A stretch of 64,000 nt of DNA from Woronichinia naegeliana WA131 (GTDB lineage: Bacteria > Cyanobacteriota > Cyanobacteriia > Cyanobacteriales > Microcystaceae). Under the pieces are notes generated by a model, which worked only from the letters and a program-made list of their open reading frames with translations, was not told the DNA's origin and searched no databases. This document shows positions 37,290-45,900 of this stretch, piece after piece. The stretch is taken from NCBI GenBank assembly GCA_025370055.1, contig CP073041.1, forward strand, positions 2,046,001-2,110,000. The letters are read 5' to 3'. The position numbers and the translations under genes are program-made. How positions within the stretch are numbered: the stretch's first letter is position 1; every line of letters begins with the position of its first letter.

Positions 37290-37320
37290 CCCCTTTTTAA
37301 GGGGGGCTGGGGGGGATCAA
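37290..37320. repeat. 31-bp inverted repeat, left arm
   Basis: cccctttttaaggggggct then gggggggatcaa. It is the exact reverse complement of 37720-37750. The two arms frame the DUF559 gene. The core is related to the direct repeats at 29723/29797. Confidence 0.9.
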
Positions 37321-37359
37321 ACCTCGTTTTAAGGACAACTGGAGAGGATCAACCTAATC

Positions 37360-37743
37360 ATGCAACACCTCAACGACAGCGACTTTCATCTACCCTACGA
37401 TCGCGCCCTCATCCCCAGAGCCAAAGAACTGCGAAAAAACATGACCGCCGCCGAAAGAAAACTGTGGCATCAATACCTCAGAACATTTGAATTTAGAGTC
37501 TTTAGACAAAGACCGATTGATTACTTTATTGTTGATTTTTATTGTCCAACCCTTAAACTTGTGATTGAAATAGATGGGGAAAGCCACTATACCGAACAAG
37601 GACAAGATTATGATCAAGAAAGAAGTCAAAGATTAACAGGTTATGGACTTAAAGTTATCCGATTTACTAATGAGCAAGTGTTAGAAAATTTTGAGGGTGT
37701 TTGTGAGGCGATCGGAGGGTTGATCCCCCCCAGCCCCCCTTAA
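37360..37743 (+). CDS. DUF559 (Vsr-like) endonuclease-fold protein
   Basis: 127 residues. The DUF559 core reads ARELRKNMTAAERKLWHQYL-like at the start (here AKELRKNMTAAERKLWH), then FRVFRQRPIDYFIVDFYCPT, LVIEIDGESHY and YGLKVIRFTNEQVLEN. The D...EID arrangement matches the active site of Vsr-type and restriction-like nucleases. Activity of such stand-alone proteins is unproven. The last residues (IPPSPP) and the stop are encoded inside the right inverted repeat, so the repeat and gene have moved or evolved together. Confidence 0.9.
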   Translation: MQHLNDSDFHLPYDRALIPRAKELRKNMTAAERKLWHQYLRTFEFRVFRQRPIDYFIVDFYCPTLKLVIEIDGESHYTEQGQDYDQERSQRLTGYGLKVIRFTNEQVLENFEGVCEAIGGLIPPSPP

Positions 37744-37750
37744 AAAGGGG
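37720..37750. repeat. 31-bp inverted repeat, right arm
   Basis: ttgatcccccccagcccccc then ttaaaaagggg. It perfectly mirrors 37290-37320 and contains the C-terminal codons and stop of the DUF559 gene. Confidence 0.9.
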
Positions 37751-37889
37751 GGAGAATAGATAGATAGCGATCGCTTAAAAAAAGGGGGAGAATTGGAGGG
37801 CGATTGGGTTGCGATCGCGTTTTTGGGGAGATGATAAGATTTGGGAGATTATGCTATAATTCACATAATCAAATTTCAGGATAAATACT

Positions 37890-38111
37890 ATGTCAGTAGA
37901 AGCCATTTATGAACAAGGAACATTGAGACTATCACAACCAATAAAACTAGAAGAAGGAAGTAAAGTAAAAGTAATTATCATTCCTCTAGAATCTGATTAT
38001 CAACAAAAAAACACATTAGAAATTTTACAAAAGATTGCTGAACTTCCTATAGAGGGGAAAATAGATACTTTTGATGGCAAAGATCACGATCAAGTTTTAT
38101 ATTGTCAATAG
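37890..38111 (+). CDS. DUF104 (AF2212-type) antitoxin
   Basis: 73 residues. The start MSVEAIYEQGTLRLSQPIKL followed by EEGSKVKVIII is the DUF104 beta-barrel pattern of antitoxins paired with PIN toxins. Its stop lies three bases before the PIN-domain gene, giving a standard antitoxin-toxin operon. The toxin appears intact, so this pair may be functional. Confidence 0.88.
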   Translation: MSVEAIYEQGTLRLSQPIKLEEGSKVKVIIIPLESDYQQKNTLEILQKIAELPIEGKIDTFDGKDHDQVLYCQ

Positions 38112-38114
38112 TTT

Positions 38115-38510
38115 ATGATTTTTGTAGATACGGGTGCTTGGTTTGCCAGCATTGTTCCTTCAGATTCTGACCATCAAAATTCTATTGTATGGTTAACTAA
38201 TAACACACAATCTTTAGTAACAACTGACTATGTAATTGATGAAACATTGACCTTATTAAGAGCAAGAGGAGAAAGTAAAAGAGCAATTATTTTAGGTGAA
38301 GCTTTTTTCTCAGGTAAATTAGCAACTATATATTATTTAACAGAAGAAGATGTTCGCCTAACCTGGCAGATTTTTCGTGATTATTCTGACAAAAAATGGA
38401 GTTTCACAGATTGTAGTAGTAAAGTTATCATGGAAAAATTAGGTATTATCCAAGCATTTTCGTTTGATTATCATTTTCGTCAATTTGGTATTTTTCAAGT
38501 CGTTCCGTAA
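38115..38510 (+). CDS. PIN-domain toxin (VapC type)
   Basis: 131 residues. PIN ribonuclease acids are visible: FVDTGAWFA near the start, the DYVIDETLTLL Glu/Asp segment, and the third acid in KKWSFTDCSS. The VapC family cleaves RNA, often initiator tRNA or rRNA. It is neutralised by the upstream DUF104 protein. The frame is intact. Confidence 0.9.
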   Translation: MIFVDTGAWFASIVPSDSDHQNSIVWLTNNTQSLVTTDYVIDETLTLLRARGESKRAIILGEAFFSGKLATIYYLTEEDVRLTWQIFRDYSDKKWSFTDCSSKVIMEKLGIIQAFSFDYHFRQFGIFQVVP

Positions 38511-38705
38511 TGTATCGTTTTTCTTTTGTCTCTGGATAGAGATCGCTTTTTAGAATGAGAAGGGAAGGGCGATCGCATTTTGAGAATGTGGAGGAATGCG
38601 ATCGCAGAATAGACCTTGACGCGAATAGTCGGGATGACTACACTGAAAATATCAGTAAAAATTACTGAACTCCTTACCGACACTCAACCAAGAGGCGCGA
38701 ACTAT

Positions 38706-38945
38706 ATGGCAACCCAAGACAATGCCCAACATCAAGGCAAAAAAATCAGATTAACCGTTGATGTATCCCCCGAACTCAATCAAACCCTCGAACAATTAGC
38801 CGAAAACGCCCACTCAACCAAAAGTGAAATTCTGCGTCGGGCGATCGCCCTAATGACTGTTGCTGCTCAAGCCCACGAAAAAGGTCAAAAATTAGCATTG
38901 ATAGCAGAAGATCAACCTGCAATGACAGAAATTATTGGTATTTAG
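38706..38945 (+). CDS. Ribbon-helix-helix antitoxin-like protein
   Basis: 79 residues from ATG 38706; an upstream in-frame ATG at 38616 exists, but homology-like sequence begins at IRLTVDVSPELNQTLEQLAE. This is a CopG/RHH DNA-binding core, with STKSEILRRAIALMTVAAQA as the helix pair. Such proteins autoregulate TA operons. No toxin frame is adjacent: the next gene is a small membrane protein. Confidence 0.8.
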   Translation: MATQDNAQHQGKKIRLTVDVSPELNQTLEQLAENAHSTKSEILRRAIALMTVAAQAHEKGQKLALIAEDQPAMTEIIGI

Positions 38946-39020
38946 TTTGGTCTTATTTAAGTCTCCTGAGTTTTCAATTGGGAGGCTTTAATCTATCGCA
39001 TTAATATACACTTTTATTAA

Positions 39021-39341
39021 ATGACCAATCCGTCTCCACCATCCAGTAATCAGCCTCAGCAAAGCTCAATTATTGATCTTAATCAAATTGCCAACCAAAG
39101 TAACTTAGAAGTTGATCTAAAAATTAAAACCCCTAAAAGTCGCTTTGACCAGATAGTTGAACTTGTTTCTTTGGTAATTATCTCTTTAATACTTCTCGTG
39201 GCTATTTTTTACTGTTTTCAAATCTTAACGTCTCCCCAAAGTTCTCCTGAAGACAAGAAAAATGCTCAATCAACTATCACCTTGATTATTGGCGGTGCAA
39301 TCGGCTATTTTGTTGGCAGAACAACGGCTAATCAAACCTAA
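39021..39341 (+). CDS. Small membrane protein, two helices
   Basis: 106 residues. A Pro/Ser/Gln-rich N-terminal tail (about 40 residues) precedes two membrane segments, IVELVSLVIISLILLVAIFY and ITLIIGGAIGYFVG. The second has a Gly-rich face. I do not recognise the family. It could be a small anchor or pore-type protein, but the sequence does not decide this. It stands alone between TA loci. Confidence 0.6.
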   Translation: MTNPSPPSSNQPQQSSIIDLNQIANQSNLEVDLKIKTPKSRFDQIVELVSLVIISLILLVAIFYCFQILTSPQSSPEDKKNAQSTITLIIGGAIGYFVGRTTANQT

Positions 39342-39349
39342 CTTATCGA

Positions 39350-39440
39350 CACAGGGAATGGGCAGCGATCGCATTTTATTCTGAGATATTAAGCAGCGAT
39401 CGCATTTTTTTATGAGGGATTTAAGCGGCGATCGAATAAT
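39350..39440. repeat. HIP1-paced intergenic repeats
   Basis: Three units of about 31-34 bases, each starting cagcgatcgc or gcggcgatcg followed by atttt/aataat and a ga(g)atttaag-like tail. The same style of unit recurs around 38540-38610 and 40016-40085, so these gaps between TA genes are built from HIP1-bearing units. Confidence 0.5.
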
Positions 39441-39520
39441 CTGGCAGAGAACATCATCAATCCGTTAAAATAAAACAAAGGGCATTAAGCCTGATCATCT
39501 CTAATAAGAATTTAGACATT

Positions 39521-39739
39521 ATGGTAACTAATTTACAAGAAAGATTCTTAACCGACGAACAAGGTAATCGCATTGCGGTAGTTTTGGATATTGCGGTTTA
39601 TGAAAAATTATTAGAGGACTTAGATGAATTTTATTGTCAAAAAGCCTATGAACAAGCGGTGAAAGAAACTGACCCAGAAATAGAAACAGGTAATTATTTA
39701 ACCCTAGAAGAATTGATAAAACAAAGAGAAGATGACTAA
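39521..39739 (+). CDS. RelB/Phd-type antitoxin
   Basis: 72 residues. FLTDEQGNRIAVVLDIAVYEKLLEDLDEFYC is typical of small Phd/YefM-like antitoxins, with a helical, acidic toxin-binding tail (TLEELIKQREDD). The stop lies three bases before the RelE-like toxin gene. Confidence 0.85.
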   Translation: MVTNLQERFLTDEQGNRIAVVLDIAVYEKLLEDLDEFYCQKAYEQAVKETDPEIETGNYLTLEELIKQREDD

Positions 39740-39742
39740 ATT

Positions 39743-39997
39743 ATGGCCTATCAAATGATTATCCCTAATGCAGTCCAAAAACAAATTAAGAAACTGCCTA
39801 AAGACATTCAAGATGATATTTTAGATTGTTTAATAAAACTTCAAATAAATCCTCGACCCAGTGGCTATTTAAAAATGAAAAACACAGAAGGTTATCGTAT
39901 TCGTATGGGTGACTATCGCATTTTGTATGATATTGATGATCAAGCACAAAAAATAAAATTAAGAAAAATAGGACATCGACGAGATATTTATAAATAG
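39743..39997 (+). CDS. RelE/ParE-family toxin
   Basis: 84 residues. The RelE fold is clear: NAVQKQIKKLPKDIQDDILD, then KNTEGYRIRMGDYRILYDID and the C-terminal KLRKIGHRRDIYK. Members cleave ribosome-bound mRNA or inhibit gyrase. The basic C-terminal residues needed for RNA binding are present and the frame is intact, so this module may be active. Confidence 0.92.
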   Translation: MAYQMIIPNAVQKQIKKLPKDIQDDILDCLIKLQINPRPSGYLKMKNTEGYRIRMGDYRILYDIDDQAQKIKLRKIGHRRDIYK

Positions 39998-40271
39998 TTA
40001 TTTTTAGAATTTCTAAGTGATCGCATTTTTTCCTGTAGTGGTAAGCAGCGATCATTTTTTTTCTTGAGTTTTAGATGGCGATCGCAGAATCTAGCGGATC
40101 AAAGGATGGCTCTGATTCGTTATCTGTCCAGGGATGGTGGACATATTAATAGGGAGTTAAGAAATGAAGAAATTGACTCTATTTTAGCCACTTTTTTTTA
40201 ACGAAGTTACCCCAAATGCCCGCGACTGGCGTTAACTAATCGCAGAAAAAATCCGAACCAGTTACTCAACT

Positions 40272-41288
40272 TCAACGGGACTGTGTACCAACATAGAGTT
40301 TTTTTGATTCAACAACCTTCAGGCGGATGGTGCGGCCAAAAAGGGCATCACGAGCCCGCTCTTCAAGCTTGTTCAGGGGCGGCAGCTCACCATCGCCCAT
40401 CAGCAAAAGGTTTACGGTTCCGTCCGTTGTTTCGGCATCAACCGACATGAGCCGATATCCAGAGCCTTCAAGCCATTCTTGGCCAAAGGCATAGGTTCGT
40501 GCAGAGATCTTGTTAGTGACAATTAGCTGATAACTAGTCACTGAGAGAGGAATCGCAATGATCAGTAAGGCCACTAAGGCGACTATCAACCCCCGGCGTT
40601 GTGCCCGCGCATCGAAGGGAGATAGGGCTACTTGACGAAATCCCATTGCCATAAAAACAAGCGATCCGGTGAGCAGGATAGCCACATAGTTGGTTACGAA
40701 CAGCAGCAAGCTACCAGAGGCGAGATTGGGTTTCCCAAGGGCTAACAGAATTCCCACATTGGCCAGGGGAGGGACTAATGATACGGCAATGGCTACCCCC
40801 GGTAGTGTGTCCGAAACATCCCGACGCGACAGGGCAAAGGCTCCAGCTAAACCCGTGGCTAATGCTGCCATGAGGTCGAGCAGATGCGGTGATGTGCGGA
40901 TCATGATCTGTTGAATGGCTTCTGCTTTGGTAACCTGGGTGATCGGTAATGTCAGGACGAATCCCCCCCCTACCGCCATGGCAATCCCGGCCAAACTGAC
41001 GAGCAGCGTGCTGATGATTTTGCGGCGATCGCCAATGCTGATGCTGAAGGCCAGTCCCATAATGGGCAACATCAACGGAGCGACAATCATGGCACCAATG
41101 ACAACCGCCAACGAGTCGCCGAGAAGTCCGAATGTTGCAATACTGGAAGCGAGTACCAACAAACAGGCAAACTTAAAAAATTTGGGCCCTTGAAATCCCC
41201 GCTCAAATATTAATGTTTCGCTAACTCGTCTTACTTCTTCTACATCTACAGGGGCACCGTGCAAAACCTCAGCAAGCGTTTTGGCCAT
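40272..41288 (-). CDS. DUF389 family membrane protein
   Basis: 338 residues, about seven hydrophobic segments. DUF389 hallmarks are SSIATFGLLGDSLAVVIGAM and IVAPLMLPIMGLAFSISIGD near the start, and SDTLPGVAIAVSLVPPLANVG in the middle. The family has unknown function in the inner membrane. The C-terminal 80 residues are soluble. Codon use is visibly more GC-rich than the AT-rich TA genes next to it, which suggests separate origin. No operon partner is seen. Confidence 0.9.
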   Translation of the reverse strand: MAKTLAEVLHGAPVDVEEVRRVSETLIFERGFQGPKFFKFACLLVLASSIATFGLLGDSLAVVIGAMIVAPLMLPIMGLAFSISIGDRRKIISTLLVSLAGIAMAVGGGFVLTLPITQVTKAEAIQQIMIRTSPHLLDLMAALATGLAGAFALSRRDVSDTLPGVAIAVSLVPPLANVGILLALGKPNLASGSLLLFVTNYVAILLTGSLVFMAMGFRQVALSPFDARAQRRGLIVALVALLIIAIPLSVTSYQLIVTNKISARTYAFGQEWLEGSGYRLMSVDAETTDGTVNLLLMGDGELPPLNKLEERARDALFGRTIRLKVVESKKLYVGTQSR

Positions 41289-41651
41289 AGTTCATCAATC
41301 TCAATTTGTTTTATCGAGTAATCTATTTTGTTACTTGAAATTTATTGTAACAAAAATAGAGTATAAACTTAAGCGGGGCAGCTTATCCTGAAAGGGTTTT
41401 AGCTTTTCTCTTACAGAATAAGCCTTACAGTTAGTTTCAGTAGGCAAGACCCAGAGCAAAATGTCCCGTGTTACCCTGCTACCGACAAAAAATATAAATA
41501 ATTTTCAAGTGTTTCTTTTATCGTTACAATGCCTTTATTGTTACAATGATGGCTGTATTTCATCAGTAGTTTTAGATCAAGAGGCAAGCATGATCGGAGA
41601 TATCATGATTCAGGCTTCTTAAGGATTTAGGAGAGTTTTTTGTCAAGAGGT
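41289..41651. other. Intergenic gap, no gene seen
   Basis: 363 AT-rich bases between DUF389 and the PEP-CTERM gene, both on the minus strand. A short direct repeat (attgttacaatg-like, near 41520-41550) and small palindromic stretches (catgat/atcatg near 41590-41608) are present. I see no coding frame or clear terminator. Confidence 0.5.
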
Positions 41652-42608
41652 TTACTTGGCTTTCTCCTGACCACGGGCTTTTGCTAAACGTCGTTTAAAG
41701 ATAGCACCAAAACCGATCGCTGCACCTGAGCCTAAAATTGTCAAAGGTTCGGGGACAGCAAAGTTCATATCTCCAATGCCGATGCCGTGATTACTAGGGT
41801 TTATTGCCGCAGAGCTACTCAATGCACCGGAAGCCTGGGTGAACTCAATATAAAGTTCATCGATATTACCGCCAAAGGAAAAAGTGACATTTCCATTATT
41901 TGAGTTATCATTATTTACCGATTTAGTTCCATCTATAACCGTCGCTCCCGTTATATTTCCGCCAGCATAGGGTGTTAAACCACTTGCACCACCGTTAATG
42001 CTGATGTTGCCACTGCTTGCACTGACATAAGAACTGACTGCGGTAACCGATGTGGGTAAAACAGCGACACCATTCAATAAACCTCTTACAATGACTCGAT
42101 CTTGCCAAGCATTGTTTGTCAACGAACCTTTGTCATTGTCAACATCAAATAGCGTAAAGGTCAAACCACTCACTCCACCTGTATTGTTAAATTTTAGACC
42201 AGCATAGATTGCATTGTTAACAGAAGAGGAATCTTGTTGAAAATAAAGAGAGGGGCTAGCGTTAGGCAAAGTTCCGTTCAAAGTTGCATCAATTTTGGGG
42301 GTGTTGTTGACAAATTGGCTAGTAATACCTGGAACACGAACAGGAGAAGTCGCATTAATGTCAGCAATTGTCCCGAAAGTCAGATTGACCGTTCCACCAT
42401 TGGTAACGCTAAAAGTGTTAGATGCACTTTTAAATGCCCCTGAACTATTAAAAAAAGTTGGGTTTCCTGTTTTAACCGTCTGCCAATTGAGGGATGCGGC
42501 TTGGGCGGCTTGGGACTGAAGCAGAGTCGCGAGGAAACCTACCGTCACTAGAGATAACGTGACAGGCGTTAAGTTTGTTTTGGTGCGGATTGAGCACAAA
42601 GAAAGCAT
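41652..42608 (-). CDS. PEP-CTERM sorting-domain exported protein
   Basis: 318 residues from ATG 42608, chosen over the TTG at 42644 because a ggggggtg stretch lies just upstream. The signal peptide is VTLSLVTVGFLATLLQSQAAQA. The body is rich in Asn, Gly, Ser and Thr, as in beta-sandwich surface proteins. The C-terminus has VPEPLTILGSGAAIGFGAIF followed by basic residues, the PEP-CTERM signal processed by exosortase. It is probably an extracellular matrix or surface protein. Confidence 0.92.
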   Translation of the reverse strand: MLSLCSIRTKTNLTPVTLSLVTVGFLATLLQSQAAQAASLNWQTVKTGNPTFFNSSGAFKSASNTFSVTNGGTVNLTFGTIADINATSPVRVPGITSQFVNNTPKIDATLNGTLPNASPSLYFQQDSSSVNNAIYAGLKFNNTGGVSGLTFTLFDVDNDKGSLTNNAWQDRVIVRGLLNGVAVLPTSVTAVSSYVSASSGNISINGGASGLTPYAGGNITGATVIDGTKSVNNDNSNNGNVTFSFGGNIDELYIEFTQASGALSSSAAINPSNHGIGIGDMNFAVPEPLTILGSGAAIGFGAIFKRRLAKARGQEKAK

Positions 42609-42941
42609 AGAAATTTTCACCCCCCAATATAGTACAAATTTCAAGAATATAGTGTTTTTATGTAGTTGAGCAACCAGACATTTGATAGCATGTCCGTATA
42701 TTAACGGACGGTGTAAGTAAATGCAAGCCTTTTGTTAAAGATTTTTAGGATAAAGAATTGGTAAACAAGAATGTTGTTTTAAAGTAATTTTTTTAAAGAT
42801 AATGTAAAGTGACATGGTTCTCTGTGCGATCGCGAAGTCAATCCTATTGATAATACAAACTTGGATCAGGCTTTTCATTCAGAAACTTAACCACTTCCCG
42901 ACGGGTCAACTAGCATAGTCAAGTAGCATTCTTGCTTTCCG

Positions 42942-45900
42942 ATGACCGATCCCCAGCAATTACCGCCATCCCCTCCCTCTGATCTATCCCCCCTGAGCCG
43001 ATCGCTTAACTGGCTACGACGACCTTCTACTCTGATCACAGGTGGAACTTTGTTGGCTTTAGGAACAGGGGTTTATGTTCTAGGGCAGCAATTGGTCTAT
43101 CGTCAAGGCTCTCCCTTTTTAGAAACGGAATTATCCCATTTCCTCCAACGTCCCATTCAAATTGGAGAGATTGAGCAGGTTAGTTTTAACCAAATCCGTC
43201 TAGGAACCTCTACCCTACCGCCGACCCCTCAAGATCCCACCACCATCCAGATCCAGGGTTTGGAGCTAGCCATTAATCCTCTGCTTTGGCTAGTCGGTAA
43301 ACCCATTGAAATTCAAGCCGATCTGATTCGGCCAACGGTTAAACTGAGCCAAAACAAAAAGGGAGAATGGTCTGGACTCACCTTGCCCCAGGGAAAGGGC
43401 AAATTTGAACTGCCGGCTGATGTCGATATTCAATTACGGATTAAGGAAGCCCAGATTAGTTTAACTCCCTACGGAGCCAGAAAACCCTTACTTTTAGCGG
43501 TTGATGGGCGGGGAAGATACCGTTATAGTCGGCAAAAATCTCAACAAACGGTTAATTATGATCTGAAGTTAGCTCTCCAGGGCAATCGTATTGCAGCTAA
43601 GGGCGAGACTATTCTAGAAACCGGAAAAAGTCAAGCGGCTTTAATCATTGAAAAGTTAAATTTACCTGAAATTGCTCAATTAATTCCCCAGGCTCCTCTG
43701 CAAGTGAGTCAGGGCAAACTTAATGGCAAATTACAAATTGATTTACCGAGTTTCAAGGAATATCATAAGACTCGTACTTTAGGGAATCTCGCCCTAGAGA
43801 ATTTACAAGCTAAGTTTGATGCGCTTAAAGTTCCCCTAATTGCCAATTTTCAGATCGGTTTGCAGGGTCAGACGATGGTGATTAATCAGGGAGAAATTAC
43901 GCTGGGTAAATTAATCACGCGCTTACAAGGACAAATTGACTGGCAGAAGGGTTATAACTTAGCTTTGCAAACCAATGTGATTGAGATTCAAGATCTGGTT
44001 AAAACCTTATCCGTCTCTTTACCGATCGCCGCCCAGGGAAAATTAAAAGCTCAATTCAAACTTCAGGGGCCTTTAGAAAATCCACTACTTTTGGGAAGAG
44101 TTGAAAATCTTAACCCTCTGACTCTCGATAAAATTAAAATTCAATCCTTTCAGACCCAATTACGGGGCAATCTAGATCGCTTAAGTTTCCAGAAAATTCG
44201 GTTTCAACCCCAGGTTGGTGGAGAAATCTTAGCAAAGGGAGATATTCAATTAGGGATTCTCCAAAATTGGCAAAAAAAGAGGGGAATTAATTGGCAAACG
44301 ATGCCCCTTTCTCTTCAATTTAGCAGTCAATTATCGACAGAAAAACTATTACGTTCCTATCAGACCATTCCTGCCGATCTGCGTCTAAGTGATCTCACGG
44401 TTCAGGGTCAGGTGACGGGGACTCTTGCCCAACCAATTGCCCAATTTCAGTGGCAGGGTCAAAGACCGTTTCAAGTTAATCAAGTGGCGATTAATGCCCA
44501 GGGGAAGGCTCAACTGGCGGGAACCCGTCTAGCGATTCAGAATCGGCTCTGGACAAACAACGGAGGAGTCATTCAAGTCCAGGGCAAAGGGGATTTTAAA
44601 GGCGATCGCTGGCAAACCCGCTTACAGGCCCAACAGTTTGTCTTAACCCCCTGGGTTGAATGGTTCTGTGGCCGTTCCTCTTGTCCTCCCAAACTGAAAA
44701 ACCAACCCTTAACACTGCAAAGAGTGAATTTGGAGCTAAGAGGTCAATTCAGCCATTTTGCGCCGGAAACCTTACAGGGCGGGGGAGAAATTAAGGTAAG
44801 GGTTTCCCAACAGCCGATCGCCGCCCAGATCAAGTTACGTCAGGGATTTTTTACCAGTTCGGCCCAGTTCGGCCAGGTTGCCCTCAATCCGTTTTTACCG
44901 AATTTACCAAAGACGGTGCAATTACAGCGCGGCCATATCACTTTAGCGGGCCAAATTCAACCCCATTGGCAAGTTGCCTGGTCGGGTTTATCCGGGCGTT
45001 CTGATCTACGTTTGGCGGTAGAAAAGGGCCGATTGAGGTTTCAAGGTGAGATTACCCAGGGCCAATTAACCGCGATCTCCGCCGTCAAGCATCTAAATCT
45101 CCAGCCGATTTTCCCAAAAATTACCCTACCGACTCAGATTAAGCGCGGTAAAGTTACCCTGATTGCCTCTCTGACTGACTTAGTTCAACCCCAGCCGAAT
45201 TTACAACATCTTCAGGCGATCGCCGATCTACAGCTAAATGTGGCCGGGGGACAAGTTCAGAGCCAAAGTTATCTCAACCGCCAACAATGGCAAAGCAATC
45301 TTCAAGCAAACAATCTGAATTTTAATCATCTGCTTTTGGCCACTAATTTGAGTACGAAAGTCAAACAGCAAATCCCCATTTTATCGCCTCTTAATGGCAA
45401 GCTTAAACTGACGGGTAAAATTAATAATTTAGGTGGTTTAAATAAGTTAGAAAGTTTTCAATCATTACCCATTACCGTTCAATCGGCGGCTTTCAATGCG
45501 GGCAAACAATCCTTAGAATTTCAGGGAAATTTAGTCATCGCTCAACTTTTCCAAAATCCCCAATTCACTCAGGTTAATCTTCAGGTTAAAAGTCAGGCTG
45601 ATCTAGCAATTTTACCGCTTAATGCCATTATTTCAAGCCTATCTTTACCGACTTATCTCCGTCCTCAATCAGCCCAGGTTGCCGGTATCGCCAGTTTTCA
45701 AGGCCAGGTTCGCTGGCGAAAGCTTCGGGATGTTAGCGATCCGTGGGTTCAGGGGAAAGTCGCGCTGCAAAATTTCGTGATCAATCAAGAGCGTTTTGAG
45801 CCTCTCTTAAACGGTTCCCTTCACTTTTCTAACAAACAAGGTTTGGCCATTGATCTCAAGGGTGAAAGCGATCGCCTGGCATTGAATCTAGATAGCTGTA

